Below are positions 46,987 to 56,437 of a DNA stretch of 64,000 nt, in pieces. Position 1 is the first letter of the stretch, and the number at the start of each line of letters is the position of its first letter. The notes beneath the pieces are model-generated. The model worked only from the letters and a program-made list of their open reading frames with translations. It was not told the DNA's origin and ran no database searches. A program made the position numbers and the translations under genes. The DNA is taken from the NCBI GenBank assembly GCA_024680555.1, contig JAILCC010000008.1, forward strand, positions 37,828-101,827, written 5' to 3'. The DNA comes from a bacterium (GTDB lineage: Bacteria > Cyanobacteriota > Vampirovibrionia > Gastranaerophilales > JAILCC01).

Positions 46987-47011
46987 TGTAATAAATTGTA
47001 AAGCGTTGTAA
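46987..47011 (-). promoter_or_regulatory. Triple TGTAA direct repeat, HLR1-like
   Basis: TGTAA occurs at 46987-46991, 46997-47001 and 47007-47011, exactly 10 bp apart (TTACA read on the minus strand). Adjacent pairs match the cyanobacterial HLR1 box, (G/T)TTACAWWNN(G/T)TTACAWW, with one mismatch each. HLR1 is bound by the OmpR-type regulator RpaB. The array lies about 35-60 bp upstream of the candidate -35 of the giant prepilin gene. Confidence 0.45.
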
Positions 47012-47028
47012 AAAATTATTAAGTGCCG

Positions 47029-47172
47029 TCAAAGCCTGATATTATTGGGTTTTTGAAAAAAGTTTTTTGAAAACCAAAAGTTTACGTTTAAACCCCATAT
47101 ATGCGGGGTATATATAGACTGAATACTGAATTGGGTTTTAAGGGATGAAAGTCCCTTGAGGCTAAGTTCCAT
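47029..47172 (-). CDS. Candidate 47-aa peptide with a strong Shine-Dalgarno
   Basis: AAGGAG (47184-47179) sits six bases before an ATG at 47172, as good as any ribosome-binding site in the window. The frame stays open for 47 codons: it begins MELSLKGLSSLKTQF, has YTPHIWGLNVNFWF in the middle and ends QKPNNIRL, then TGA. The peptide is basic and aromatic with no signal sequence. It precedes the giant prepilin gene on the same strand. It may be a leader peptide, an independent small protein, or a chance frame opposite a structured RNA on the plus strand. Not recognised. Confidence 0.4.
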   Translation of the reverse strand: MELSLKGLSSLKTQFSIQSIYTPHIWGLNVNFWFSKNFFQKPNNIRL

Positions 47173-47238
47173 GTATATCTCCTTACTAATTAACTATTTC
47201 TGTGCTAGTGCTGAGGCGTAAAACCCTCAGTTTTTTTT
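47085..47238 (+). ncRNA. Possible structured RNA ending in an intrinsic terminator
   Basis: The gap 46721-47443 contains, on the plus strand, ACCCC/GGGGT (47092-47109), AAGGGA-TGAAAG-TCCCTT (47140-47157) and a clear terminator. GGGTTTTA (47133-47140) can also pair with TAAAACCC (47219-47226), which would disrupt the terminator stem. This could be a small RNA or a regulated leader. No known riboswitch class or 6S RNA could be assigned and no convincing promoter precedes it. Low confidence; the antisense 47-codon ORF is an alternative explanation. Confidence 0.25.
47211..47238 (+). terminator. Intrinsic terminator upstream of the atp cluster
   Basis: CTGAGG (47211-47216) and CCTCAG (47225-47230) with an 8-base loop are followed by eight T residues. 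It reads on the plus strand and lies 200 bp ahead of atpB, before the candidate atp promoter. Confidence 0.75.
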
Positions 47239-47380
47239 ATGGATTTACGGCAAGGGTTGGCTGAACTCTTTCTCTGCTACGTTTGTATCTCTCCATATTG
47301 GTGTTCGTAATTAGGAATTGTAGCAATTTTGGCAAATGTGTCGTGAAAGAGCGGAGATGTATTTATTATATTTAAGTCGC

Positions 47381-47410
47381 TTGTCCTAAAAACTAAAACT
47401 GTGCTATTAT
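47381..47410 (+). promoter_or_regulatory. Candidate promoter of the atp cluster
   Basis: TTGTCC (47381-47386), an 18-bp spacer and TATTAT (47405-47410) would start transcription near 47417, about 27 nt before the atpB start codon. It lies downstream of the terminator at 47238, so the cluster need not depend on readthrough. Confidence 0.45.
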
Positions 47411-47443
47411 ATTATCCGTAAATAATTGTAGAAGAGAATAACA

Positions 47444-48130
47444 TTGAATCTTAATATAGAGTTTGGAGAGCATTGGCACGCAAGTTTGTTTGGCTTAACG
47501 GTAAATATGGATACCGTTTTGACGGCTTGGCTTGCCATGATTATAGTTTTGATAATTTCGGCGATTGTATCTGTGGGGTTAAAGCGAACTCCTGGGAAAT
47601 TCCAATCTTTTGCCGAAATGGTATATGGTGCGTTGGAGAGCATTCCGGTTTCCCAAATAGGTGCTGAGGGGAAAAATTATACACCGATTATCGGTTCATT
47701 ATTTTTATTTATATTAACATGTAATCTTATAGGGCAGCTTCCATGGAAGTTGTTGCATATTTCCGAAGGAGAGTTTGCTTCACCGACGAATGATATAAAC
47801 CTGACGGCGGCGTTAGCAATTTTGGCAATTATATATTATGTTTATTCAGGTATTAAGAAAAAGGGCTTGTTCAAGTATTTAAAGGAATTTTTGCCGCCGA
47901 TGGGGTTAATAGAAATTTTAGATTTGGTGACAAGGCCGTTGTCCCTGTCTTTAAGACTTTTTGCCAATATCCTTGCGGGTGAAATAATAATAATGGTAAT
48001 GCTTGGCTTATTGGCGGCATTTTTGCCCATACCAATGATGTTATTTGAAGTATTTGTTGCCTTTATTCAGGCATTTATATTTGCGATTTTGACGGCATCT
48101 TACGTTGCCGGAGCGATAAAAGAAGAATAA
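47444..48130 (+). CDS. atpB: ATP synthase F0 subunit a
   Basis: A 228-residue membrane subunit forming the two proton half-channels against the c-ring. SLSLRLFANILAGE carries the essential Arg, and the C-terminal FVAFIQAFIFAILTASYVAGAIKEE is typical. The start is a TTG after AGAAGAG, with no ATG in a suitable place. In cyanobacterial nomenclature this subunit is AtpI. First gene of a cluster running to atpG without internal terminators. Confidence 0.95.
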   Translation: MNLNIEFGEHWHASLFGLTVNMDTVLTAWLAMIIVLIISAIVSVGLKRTPGKFQSFAEMVYGALESIPVSQIGAEGKNYTPIIGSLFLFILTCNLIGQLPWKLLHISEGEFASPTNDINLTAALAILAIIYYVYSGIKKKGLFKYLKEFLPPMGLIEILDLVTRPLSLSLRLFANILAGEIIIMVMLGLLAAFLPIPMMLFEVFVAFIQAFIFAILTASYVAGAIKEE

Positions 48131-48166
48131 TAAAACAGTAGTTTAGTTAATAGAAGGAGAAAAATT

Positions 48167-48403
48167 ATGGATCCAAAAGCAGCAGCATTTTTAGCAATGG
48201 GAATAGCGGTAGGTTTAGGAGCGCTTGGTCCCGGTTTAGGTATGGGTAATGCAGTAGCGGCATCTGTTGAAGCTACCGTAAGACAACCCGAAATGGCAGG
48301 CAAGGTTCAAACTTTGATGCTTATTGGTCTTGCGTTTATGGAAGCGCTTGCTCTTTATGCGTTAGTTATTGCGTTTATATTATTTAGCGTTGCAGGAAAA
48401 TAG
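48167..48403 (+). CDS. atpE: ATP synthase F0 subunit c
   Basis: A 78-residue hairpin of two hydrophobic helices that forms the rotor ring. Helix 1 contains GALGPGLGMGNAVAASVEATVRQPE with the RQP loop that contacts gamma. Helix 2 has the ion-binding Glu in GLAFMEALALY. The Gln in helix 1 and the Ser/Thr after Glu required for sodium coordination are absent, so a proton-type ring is indicated. AGGAG precedes the ATG. Confidence 0.97.
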   Translation: MDPKAAAFLAMGIAVGLGALGPGLGMGNAVAASVEATVRQPEMAGKVQTLMLIGLAFMEALALYALVIAFILFSVAGK

Positions 48404-48412
48404 AAATTAAAA

Positions 48413-48892
48413 ATGTTAGAATTTAACGGTACAGCAATAGTTTTAGCAATAAGCTTTGTGATTTTTGTAATACTGGAAAACCTCATTTTTTATCGCCCTT
48501 TAAAGAGAGTTATGAATGAAAGGGCTGATTATATAAAGAAAAACGAGGATTCAGCAGATGCAAGCTACAATGCTGCGCAAACTCTTGCTGCGCAAAAAGA
48601 TGAAAAAATTGCAGAGGCTCAAGGAAAGTCGGCTCAGATATTGAACGATACGAATTTGAAAACTCAAGAAAAATTTGATGTTGCATTGAGAGAAGCAAAA
48701 CAAAATTCTAACAATGTTATAAACGATACCCAAAATACCCTTGCGGAAGAAAAGAAGCAGGTTGAGCAAGAGTTGAAAAACGAAATAGGAAATTATGCTT
48801 CCGAAATTATTTCAAAAATATTAAAGAAGGATGTTGCGGTTGTAAATGTAAATGACGAGGTTATTCAAAAAGCAATGAGAGGTGAATTATGA
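48413..48892 (+). CDS. ATP synthase F0 subunit b'
   Basis: A 159-residue peripheral-stalk subunit: one N-terminal membrane helix (about 8-27) and a long charged coiled coil. It is followed directly by a second, dissimilar b-type subunit. Having two distinct b subunits (b' and b) is characteristic of cyanobacteria, plastids and some other phototroph-derived lineages. The end overlaps the next ATG by four bases. Confidence 0.9.
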   Translation: MLEFNGTAIVLAISFVIFVILENLIFYRPLKRVMNERADYIKKNEDSADASYNAAQTLAAQKDEKIAEAQGKSAQILNDTNLKTQEKFDVALREAKQNSNNVINDTQNTLAEEKKQVEQELKNEIGNYASEIISKILKKDVAVVNVNDEVIQKAMRGEL

Positions 48893-49484
48893 AAAAATTT
48901 ATAAAATTTATCATGATTTTCACCGTCTTTGCAGGAGTAATTTATTTACTTTGGAAACCGATATGCCAAATATTTTCAACCGTATATAATTTCATTCAAA
49001 CAAGTCCGTTTTTTACGGCAAATCTGTTTAATTTTATTATTGTAGCGGCATTTTTTGTATGGCTATTATTCTATTATATTGATGTAATTGGTGTTTTGGA
49101 GAAAAAGAGTTTGGAAACGGCAAAAATCATTACCGATGCCGAAAATAAAAAATCAGAAGCGCAAAAGTACCTTTCCGATACCCAAAAATCTCTTGAAAAC
49201 ATCGATAATGACGTGAAAAAAATAGTTTCTGACGCAAAAAATATTGCCAAGAGTATAGAAAATAATTCTAAAGTTAAGCTTGAAAATGAGCTGGCAACTT
49301 TAAAAAACAGAGAAGAACAGCTCAAAAATGCTCAAGTCAGCAAAGCAAAAGAGGAAGTTTCGATGGTTATCGCAAATGCCGCTGTTGCTGTTTCCAAGGA
49401 ATATATTAAAAATACTCTTGATGAAAATATGCACAGAGAACTGATATTTAACTTTATTAACGATTTGGACGAGGAGATGAAGTT

Positions 49485-49488
<4 letters not shown>
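48889..49488 (+). CDS. atpF: ATP synthase F0 subunit b
   Basis: A 199-residue second stalk subunit with two hydrophobic N-terminal stretches (about 4-22 and 46-66), then KKSLETAKIITDAENKKSEAQKYL and a coiled coil ending in a delta-binding region. The extra N-terminal hydrophobic segment resembles cyanobacterial/plastid b, whose N-terminus is longer than the bacterial one. Overlaps both neighbours by four bases (ATGA), so translation is probably coupled. Confidence 0.9.
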
Positions 49489-51568
<2,080 letters not shown>

Positions 51569-51577
51569 TAAAAAGCG

Positions 51578-52498
51578 ATGCCAAATTTAAATGATATTAA
51601 AAACAGAATAAGGAGCGTAAAATCAACCGGTAAAATTACTCAGGCGATGAAGATGGTTGCAGCTTCCAAAGTGAAAAAAGCAGAAATTGCCGCTAAAGAA
51701 TCACGTCCTTATTCCGAATATTTGACTAAAGTATTTGCGGAACTCGTTGACGGCAGTGTCGATTTTTCGCAAGAGCAGATTAATTATGAAAACCCATTAG
51801 CAAATTATTCTGCTTTATTGTCAAAAAGAACGGTCAAAAATGCGGGCATTTTAGTTATAACGGCAGATAAAGGGTTGGCAGGTGCGTACAATTCAAATAT
51901 CATAAAAGAGGCGCAAAAAAGAGTTTCCGAGTTGAAAGGACAAGGGCTTGGCGCAAAACTTTTTGTTGTCGGCTTAAAAGGTATTGCTGCTTTGAAGAAA
52001 GCTTATGGAAATACTGATGTGGAAATTATTAAAAATTATTCAAAAATCCCTGCCATTGTTGAAGTTGAGGTTGCCAACATGATTGCCGAAGATATGGCAA
52101 AGGCTTATGTGGACGGACGTATAGATGAAATTGATGTTATTTATACCGAGTTTCGTTCTATGCTTTCGTATAAAGTTAATTCTTTTAAGCTTCTTCCCGT
52201 AAGTACCCTGACCAAAACAACGGAAAAAGTAAATTCCGAAATGATTTTTGAACCTTCAAAAGATGCAGTGTTGCAAAAACTGCTGCCGATGTATATTTCC
52301 AATTCGATATACAAAGCTTTGAAAGAAGCTATGGCAAGTGAACTTGCAGCAAGAATGAATGCAATGAGCAACGCAACCAAAAATGCCGAAGAAATGGTCG
52401 CAACATTGTCAGTTACTTACAATAAAATTAGACAATACGGCATTACAAATGAGATTACTGAAGTTATTTCAGGTGCAAACTCGATTAAGGAAAACTAA
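51578..52498 (+). CDS. atpG: ATP synthase F1 subunit gamma
   Basis: A 306-residue central rotor shaft. MPNLNDIKNRIRSVKSTGKITQAMKMVAASK at the N-terminus and ASELAARMNAMSNATKNAEEM with TNEITEVISGA at the C-terminus form the coiled-coil shaft. The region about 190-230 does not show the redox Cys pair of plant plastid gamma. It overlaps the following gene by one base, so that gene is probably co-transcribed. Confidence 0.96.
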   Translation: MPNLNDIKNRIRSVKSTGKITQAMKMVAASKVKKAEIAAKESRPYSEYLTKVFAELVDGSVDFSQEQINYENPLANYSALLSKRTVKNAGILVITADKGLAGAYNSNIIKEAQKRVSELKGQGLGAKLFVVGLKGIAALKKAYGNTDVEIIKNYSKIPAIVEVEVANMIAEDMAKAYVDGRIDEIDVIYTEFRSMLSYKVNSFKLLPVSTLTKTTEKVNSEMIFEPSKDAVLQKLLPMYISNSIYKALKEAMASELAARMNAMSNATKNAEEMVATLSVTYNKIRQYGITNEITEVISGANSIKEN

Positions 52499-53076
52499 TG
52501 GAAAACTTAGTTTATAGCTCAAAAACTCGCCCGCAGCGTTTGTGTAAAATGTGCGGAAAATGTTGCAAAATGGCGGTGAGTCAGTATTCATTGAATGAAA
52601 TGATTGAGTTTTCTTCGGACAAAGAAAGCGAAGCGAGGGATTTTCTTGATGTTTTTGTTCCTTATGAAGATTTGGATGAGCCGAGAAAAATATCTTCTGA
52701 ATATGTCGATATAATAATAAACAAGCTTAAAGAGCAGGAAAAATATGTCGAAAATGAACCGATATTTTACCATTGTAAGTATATTTTGCCCGATAATAGA
52801 TGTGGAATATATGAAAAACGCAGCGATATTTGCAAAAGATGTCCCGCCCATGCGTGGATGCTTATGCCGGTCGGGTGCGGTTTTATGGGGTGGCAATTTG
52901 CTCTCAGAGAGCAAATTATGCATGATGTAAGAAAATTAAAAGAATATCTTTATGAGTGCGAAATACTCTATGGTGAGGGCGAAATTCCATCAAAAAAAAT
53001 AACGGTTCCGCAGCTCAGAGAGCTTTTAATCTCAAAAATCAAACCGTATGAACGCTTCGGCTCAATGTATTGGTAA
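52498..53076 (+). CDS. YkgJ-family Cys-cluster protein
   Basis: A 192-residue protein with eight or more conserved Cys: CKMCGKCCKMAV near the N-terminus, HCKYILPDNRCGIYEKRSDICKRCPA in the middle and VGCGFMGW later. This is the CxxCxxCC ... CxxC pattern of the YkgJ/FliB-like zinc- or iron-sulfur-cluster family, whose function is unknown. It overlaps atpG by one base and is the last gene of the atp transcript. Confidence 0.88.
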   Translation: MENLVYSSKTRPQRLCKMCGKCCKMAVSQYSLNEMIEFSSDKESEARDFLDVFVPYEDLDEPRKISSEYVDIIINKLKEQEKYVENEPIFYHCKYILPDNRCGIYEKRSDICKRCPAHAWMLMPVGCGFMGWQFALREQIMHDVRKLKEYLYECEILYGEGEIPSKKITVPQLRELLISKIKPYERFGSMYW

Positions 53077-53104
53077 CTTTTGCCGCAATGTTGTGTTGAG
53101 AATG

Positions 53105-53779
53105 CTATACAATATTTTCTTTGACTGCTTTTACGGCGGCTTGTACTCTGTCATCCACGCATAATTTTTGTAAAATACTGCATACGTGAGCTTTTGCTGT
53201 ATGAACGCTGACAATAAGGTCTTTTGCTATTTCTGTATTGCTTTTCCCTTTTACAAGCAAACGTAAAACCTCTAACTCTCTTTCTGTTAACTGGCTTCTT
53301 CCGTCGGAAAACTGGTTGGAAGAAATTCTTATGTTTTCCGGTTTTGGAAAAAGTTTCAGGGCGACTTTTGCGATAACGGGATCAAGCCAGCAAGCGCCTT
53401 TAGCAACTTCTTTGATTACATTTACAAGAGCATTGGGCTCAATATCCTTTAAACAATACGCATTTGCGCCAGAGCCGAGTGCAGCCAGAACTTCTTCATC
53501 CCTTTCATGTGATGTAAGAATTATTATTTTTACATCGGGATTTTCCTGCTTGGCTCTGTTTGTTGCTTCAATGCCGTTTATCCCCGGTAATCCTAAGTCC
53601 ATCAGCACGACATCGGGTTTAAGCCGATTTATCAATATTAGCCCCTTTTCTGCATCTTCAGATTCTCCGACAACACTGATTCCCTCAAATTCTTCTAAAG
53701 ACGATTTCAAGCCCATTCGTGTAAGTTTATAATCTTCAATGATTATAACAGACACTTCTTTCTGTAATACTGTTGTCAT
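53105..53779 (-). CDS. NarL/LuxR-type response regulator
   Basis: A 224-residue regulator. The receiver domain has the acidic pocket IIIEDYK, phospho-acceptor D61 in VVLMDLGLPG, Thr in ILTSHE and Lys in CLKDIEP. The C-terminal GerE-type helix-turn-helix reads LTERELEVLRLLVKGKSNTEIAKDLIVS. GGAGG precedes the ATG. No histidine kinase adjoins it; the nearest is 55166-56425. A perfect palindrome and an HLR1-like pair lie upstream. Confidence 0.95.
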   Translation of the reverse strand: MTTVLQKEVSVIIIEDYKLTRMGLKSSLEEFEGISVVGESEDAEKGLILINRLKPDVVLMDLGLPGINGIEATNRAKQENPDVKIIILTSHERDEEVLAALGSGANAYCLKDIEPNALVNVIKEVAKGACWLDPVIAKVALKLFPKPENIRISSNQFSDGRSQLTERELEVLRLLVKGKSNTEIAKDLIVSVHTAKAHVCSILQKLCVDDRVQAAVKAVKENIV

Positions 53780-53839
53780 GTTTCCTCCAATATTAAATTT
53801 TCTAACAAGATAAATCTAACATTGAATGATTTAATATGT

Positions 53840-53861
53840 ATATTACCTGTTCAGGTAATAT
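53840..53861. promoter_or_regulatory. Perfect palindrome upstream of the response regulator gene
   Basis: ATATTACCTG, two bases TT, CAGGTAATAT: ten-base arms match exactly. It lies 60 bp upstream of the start codon at 53779, where an operator would be expected. The binding protein is unknown; autoregulation is one possibility. The spacing differs from LuxR-type lux boxes, which have a wider gap. Confidence 0.5.
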
Positions 53862-53895
53862 TTATGAGAATTTTTGGTGCGAATGAAATATATAT

Positions 53896-53910
53896 TGTAA
53901 AGTTTTGTAA
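53896..53910 (-). promoter_or_regulatory. TGTAA direct repeat, HLR1-like
   Basis: TGTAA occurs at 53896-53900 and 53906-53910, exactly 10 bp apart. Read on the minus strand, CTTACAAAACTTTACAAT matches the HLR1 consensus except at the first base. It faces the response-regulator gene at 53779 in the same orientation as the array upstream of the giant prepilin gene. The remainder of the gap 53911-54170 shows nothing else recognisable. Confidence 0.4.
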
Positions 53911-54170
53911 GAATGTTCTCATTTTGACTAAAGTTTTGGTGCAAAACTGCCGATAACGGAATTGTGTTATTAGTAAGTGTGCTACTGGCATGGAAATAGA
54001 ATAGCATTTTTATTGGTTATTAGGGCATAATTGCCTTATGACCGTTTGAAGATTATTAGGTTACAAAGAATGGAGATACAAGCGCAAAGGGATAAAAATA
54101 GGGTTAAAATATAAATAAATGAGTAGTGACTATTGATGCGTGTTGAGCGTATAAATGGTTACGAATGTTG

Positions 54171-54198
54171 TTGTAATAATAAAGAAATAGATTATAAT
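54171..54198 (+). promoter_or_regulatory. Promoter of the DNA-repeat protein gene
   Basis: TTGTAA (54171-54176), a 16-bp spacer and TATAAT (54193-54198), with AAAGGAG then at about 54217 before the ATG at 54229. The predicted start is near 54205. Confidence 0.6.
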
Positions 54199-54228
54199 AC
54201 AGTGAATACGCAATAGAAAGGAGAAATT

Positions 54229-55104
54229 ATGAACGTACCACAAATTGGGTCAAATTTTGAAATTTCTGGCTACAATAGCGTGAAATGCACAGGTGATCCA
54301 AACCAAGATGCAAAGAATTTTGCTGAAGCAAATAACATTAGCGTCTCTGAAGCCAGAACTATTCTGTCGGCAAAATTTGGTGAACCTGCGGCAAAACAAG
54401 CCAATGATGTTGTTAAGGCAGCAACTACGGCTACGGATGATGATTCTGAATTGGTAACAGGTTCACAGATTGAAGTAGATGGCTATAACAGCGTGGCTAT
54501 GACCGGTGATCCTCAACAAGATGCAAAGAATTTTGCGGATGCGAACAATATTTCGGTAGATGAAGCTAAAGAAATTCTGTCGGCAGAATTCGGTGCTCCC
54601 AAAACAACCCAAACTGCAACTGCTGCGGATGAAGTTGAAGAAGATGATGAAAACGCTATTGATACTATCAAGGCGGAAGTAGATGATTACGTTACTGATA
54701 TTCAAGATAAGTGGCAGGAAGTATCAAATACGTATAATGCATGGCAAAAGGCAGGCGGAGGCTGGAGTAATAATGGTACTCCGTTGTGGAAATATCATGC
54801 TGCAGTAAAAGACTTGCAACTTAGCATAGCAGATTTTATTACTTATGTTGGAACAATTGATTTGAGCGGAGTTACTGCTGCACAAAAAAGTGCTATAGAA
54901 TCGGCAAAAGAAGATGCAAAAACTTGGTCTGATAGGTTTGGAACTGCTGTCAATAGCAAATGGTGGGAAAATTCTGAAAAATGGACTAAGGGTGCAACCG
55001 CGCAGAAAAAGGCAAGAACACTTACTCAGGATTTAATAACACAACTTAAGAATGCCGGTCTTTCTACATCAGAGCTTACAAAGCCAACTAAACCGACAGC
55101 ATAA
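54229..55104 (+). CDS. Unknown protein with two internal repeats
   Basis: A 291-residue soluble protein. Residues 7-53 and 78-124 are near-copies: GSNFEISGYNSV and GSQIEVDGYNSV, TGDPNQDAKNFAEANNISV and TGDPQQDAKNFADANNISV, then ILSAKFGEP and ILSAEFGAP. Each block looks like a strand followed by a short helical hairpin. The remaining 165 residues are acidic then helical and Trp-containing (KWQEVSNTYNAWQKAGGGW, WWENSEKW). No signal peptide. Family not recognised; it is a monocistronic unit with its own promoter and terminator. Confidence 0.72.
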   Translation: MNVPQIGSNFEISGYNSVKCTGDPNQDAKNFAEANNISVSEARTILSAKFGEPAAKQANDVVKAATTATDDDSELVTGSQIEVDGYNSVAMTGDPQQDAKNFADANNISVDEAKEILSAEFGAPKTTQTATAADEVEEDDENAIDTIKAEVDDYVTDIQDKWQEVSNTYNAWQKAGGGWSNNGTPLWKYHAAVKDLQLSIADFITYVGTIDLSGVTAAQKSAIESAKEDAKTWSDRFGTAVNSKWWENSEKWTKGATAQKKARTLTQDLITQLKNAGLSTSELTKPTKPTA

Positions 55105-55121
55105 TAAACAATTAAAAATAA

Positions 55122-55154
55122 GAAACGCAGGAAATATTTTTCCTGCGTTTTTTA
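55122..55154. terminator. Bidirectional intrinsic terminator
   Basis: AACGCAGGAAA (55124-55134) pairs with TTTCCTGCGTT (about 55138-55148), flanked by A- and T-runs. It closes the repeat-protein gene on the plus strand and the kinase gene at 55166 on the minus strand. Confidence 0.85.
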
Positions 55155-55165
55155 TAATAAATAAA

Positions 55166-56425
55166 CTAGCGAATATTGATTTGGAATTCACAACCATTGT
55201 CGCTGTTGGATATCAGTGTTAGTTCGCCTCGGTGCTTTTCGATTATTTCTTTTGAAAGAGATAACCCGATTCCGCTGCCGTCTGCTTTGGTTGTAAAATA
55301 TGCTCTGAATATTTTGGGTAAAATTTCGGGTTTAATTCCGCTTCCCTCATCTTTTACTTTTATAATTATTTCTCCATCGGCTTCGTCTAATGTTACATAT
55401 ACGCTTTTACCCTCGGACGTTGCTTCCAAAGCATTTTTCAACAAGTTTAGCATTACCTGATATATTTTGTTTTTGTCTATATTGGCTATCAATGGCTCTT
55501 GTTTTATATTCAGCAGCAAATTTACTCCTTTTTGTTTAAAGGATGGAAGTGCAAAATCAACAACCTTTTCAACCAATTCGCACAAGTTTTCTTCGGTAAT
55601 ATTAAGTTTGAAATCTCTTGTGTAATTTGACATTTCTCCCAAAGTATTGCCTATGTTTTCAAGTGCGCTATTTATTACTCCTGTTGCATTTTCTACCATT
55701 TCAAACGGTTCTGAAGACTTGTCGCCGTTTTCGATTTTTTCAATGTAGCCGGAAAGAATTTTCCAATATACACCGAGCATTCCTACAGGATTGCGAAGTT
55801 CGTGTGAATAATTTTTCAGAATATTTCTTACATCTTTTTCTTCCAAAATATTGTATTCACCGATTTCTGTATTTGCACAAATCAAATCTCTTTGATAGTC
55901 TTCAACCTTGAGCATAAGTTTGTTCAAGATGGTATCGAACATAACGTTGCCTCTTCGGTCAAGGTTGAATTTGTTAACTTCGTTTACTACTTCTTTATAA
56001 TCTGCTTTGACCTTCATTACTTCATAAATATTATTGATTATCCCTGCATTTAGAGATGTACATGCATTTACAAAGCCTTTGGTGTCTGTTGGGGCCCAAG
56101 CCAAAACTACGGAAAATCTTTCTGAAAAGATAAGTAAAAAATCTTCTTCAAATACGTTCTTGCGTTCGTCAAGAATGTGGAAGTTATTGTATTTGGCGTT
56201 ATTTGCAAAAGTGAAGATTTTTGCATTGGAATATGAAAGTCTTGTCAAAATTCCGTCTATATTTTCTAAAGTTGAAGATTTTAGTATAATTACACTTTCT
56301 GTTCTAACGTCCATTACCGTTTCCAAAAGCGTCTTAAAGAGGCTTGATACGGTTTGTTTGACGTACATATTCGGATAATTCTCAAAAAGAGGAAATATCG
56401 AAGAATTTTTAATTACGTTTCCCAT
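55166..56425 (-). CDS. Soluble sensor histidine kinase with DICT-like N-terminus
   Basis: A 419-residue cytoplasmic kinase without membrane helices. The phospho-acceptor is H208 in NYSHELRNPVGML (HisKA). The ATP-binding domain shows QVMLNLLKNALEATSEG (N box), IKVKDEGSGIKPE (G1) and GSGIGLSLSKEIIEKHRGEL (G2). Residues about 1-145 form an alpha/beta sensor region (EDFLLIFSERFSVVLAW) that resembles the cyanobacterial DICT domain; this assignment is tentative. It follows the response-regulator gene upstream by 12 bp, a cognate pair. Confidence 0.92.
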   Translation of the reverse strand: MGNVIKNSSIFPLFENYPNMYVKQTVSSLFKTLLETVMDVRTESVIILKSSTLENIDGILTRLSYSNAKIFTFANNAKYNNFHILDERKNVFEEDFLLIFSERFSVVLAWAPTDTKGFVNACTSLNAGIINNIYEVMKVKADYKEVVNEVNKFNLDRRGNVMFDTILNKLMLKVEDYQRDLICANTEIGEYNILEEKDVRNILKNYSHELRNPVGMLGVYWKILSGYIEKIENGDKSSEPFEMVENATGVINSALENIGNTLGEMSNYTRDFKLNITEENLCELVEKVVDFALPSFKQKGVNLLLNIKQEPLIANIDKNKIYQVMLNLLKNALEATSEGKSVYVTLDEADGEIIIKVKDEGSGIKPEILPKIFRAYFTTKADGSGIGLSLSKEIIEKHRGELTLISNSDNGCEFQINIR

Positions 56426-56437
56426 ATTACTTACCTG

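Noticed and set aside
47085..47443. Terminator/antiterminator switch controlling the atp cluster
   Set aside because: A candidate atp promoter (47381-47410) lies after the terminator, so the leader need not be on the atp message; retained only as a possible separate RNA.
47407..47643. Minus-strand 78-codon ORF across the start of atpB
   Set aside because: Antisense to the N-terminus of subunit a and to its promoter; no ribosome-binding site.
53864..53956. 30-codon plus-strand ORF MRIFGANEIYIV... in the gap before 54229
   Set aside because: No ribosome-binding site, and it overlaps the HLR1-like repeat and the palindrome region.
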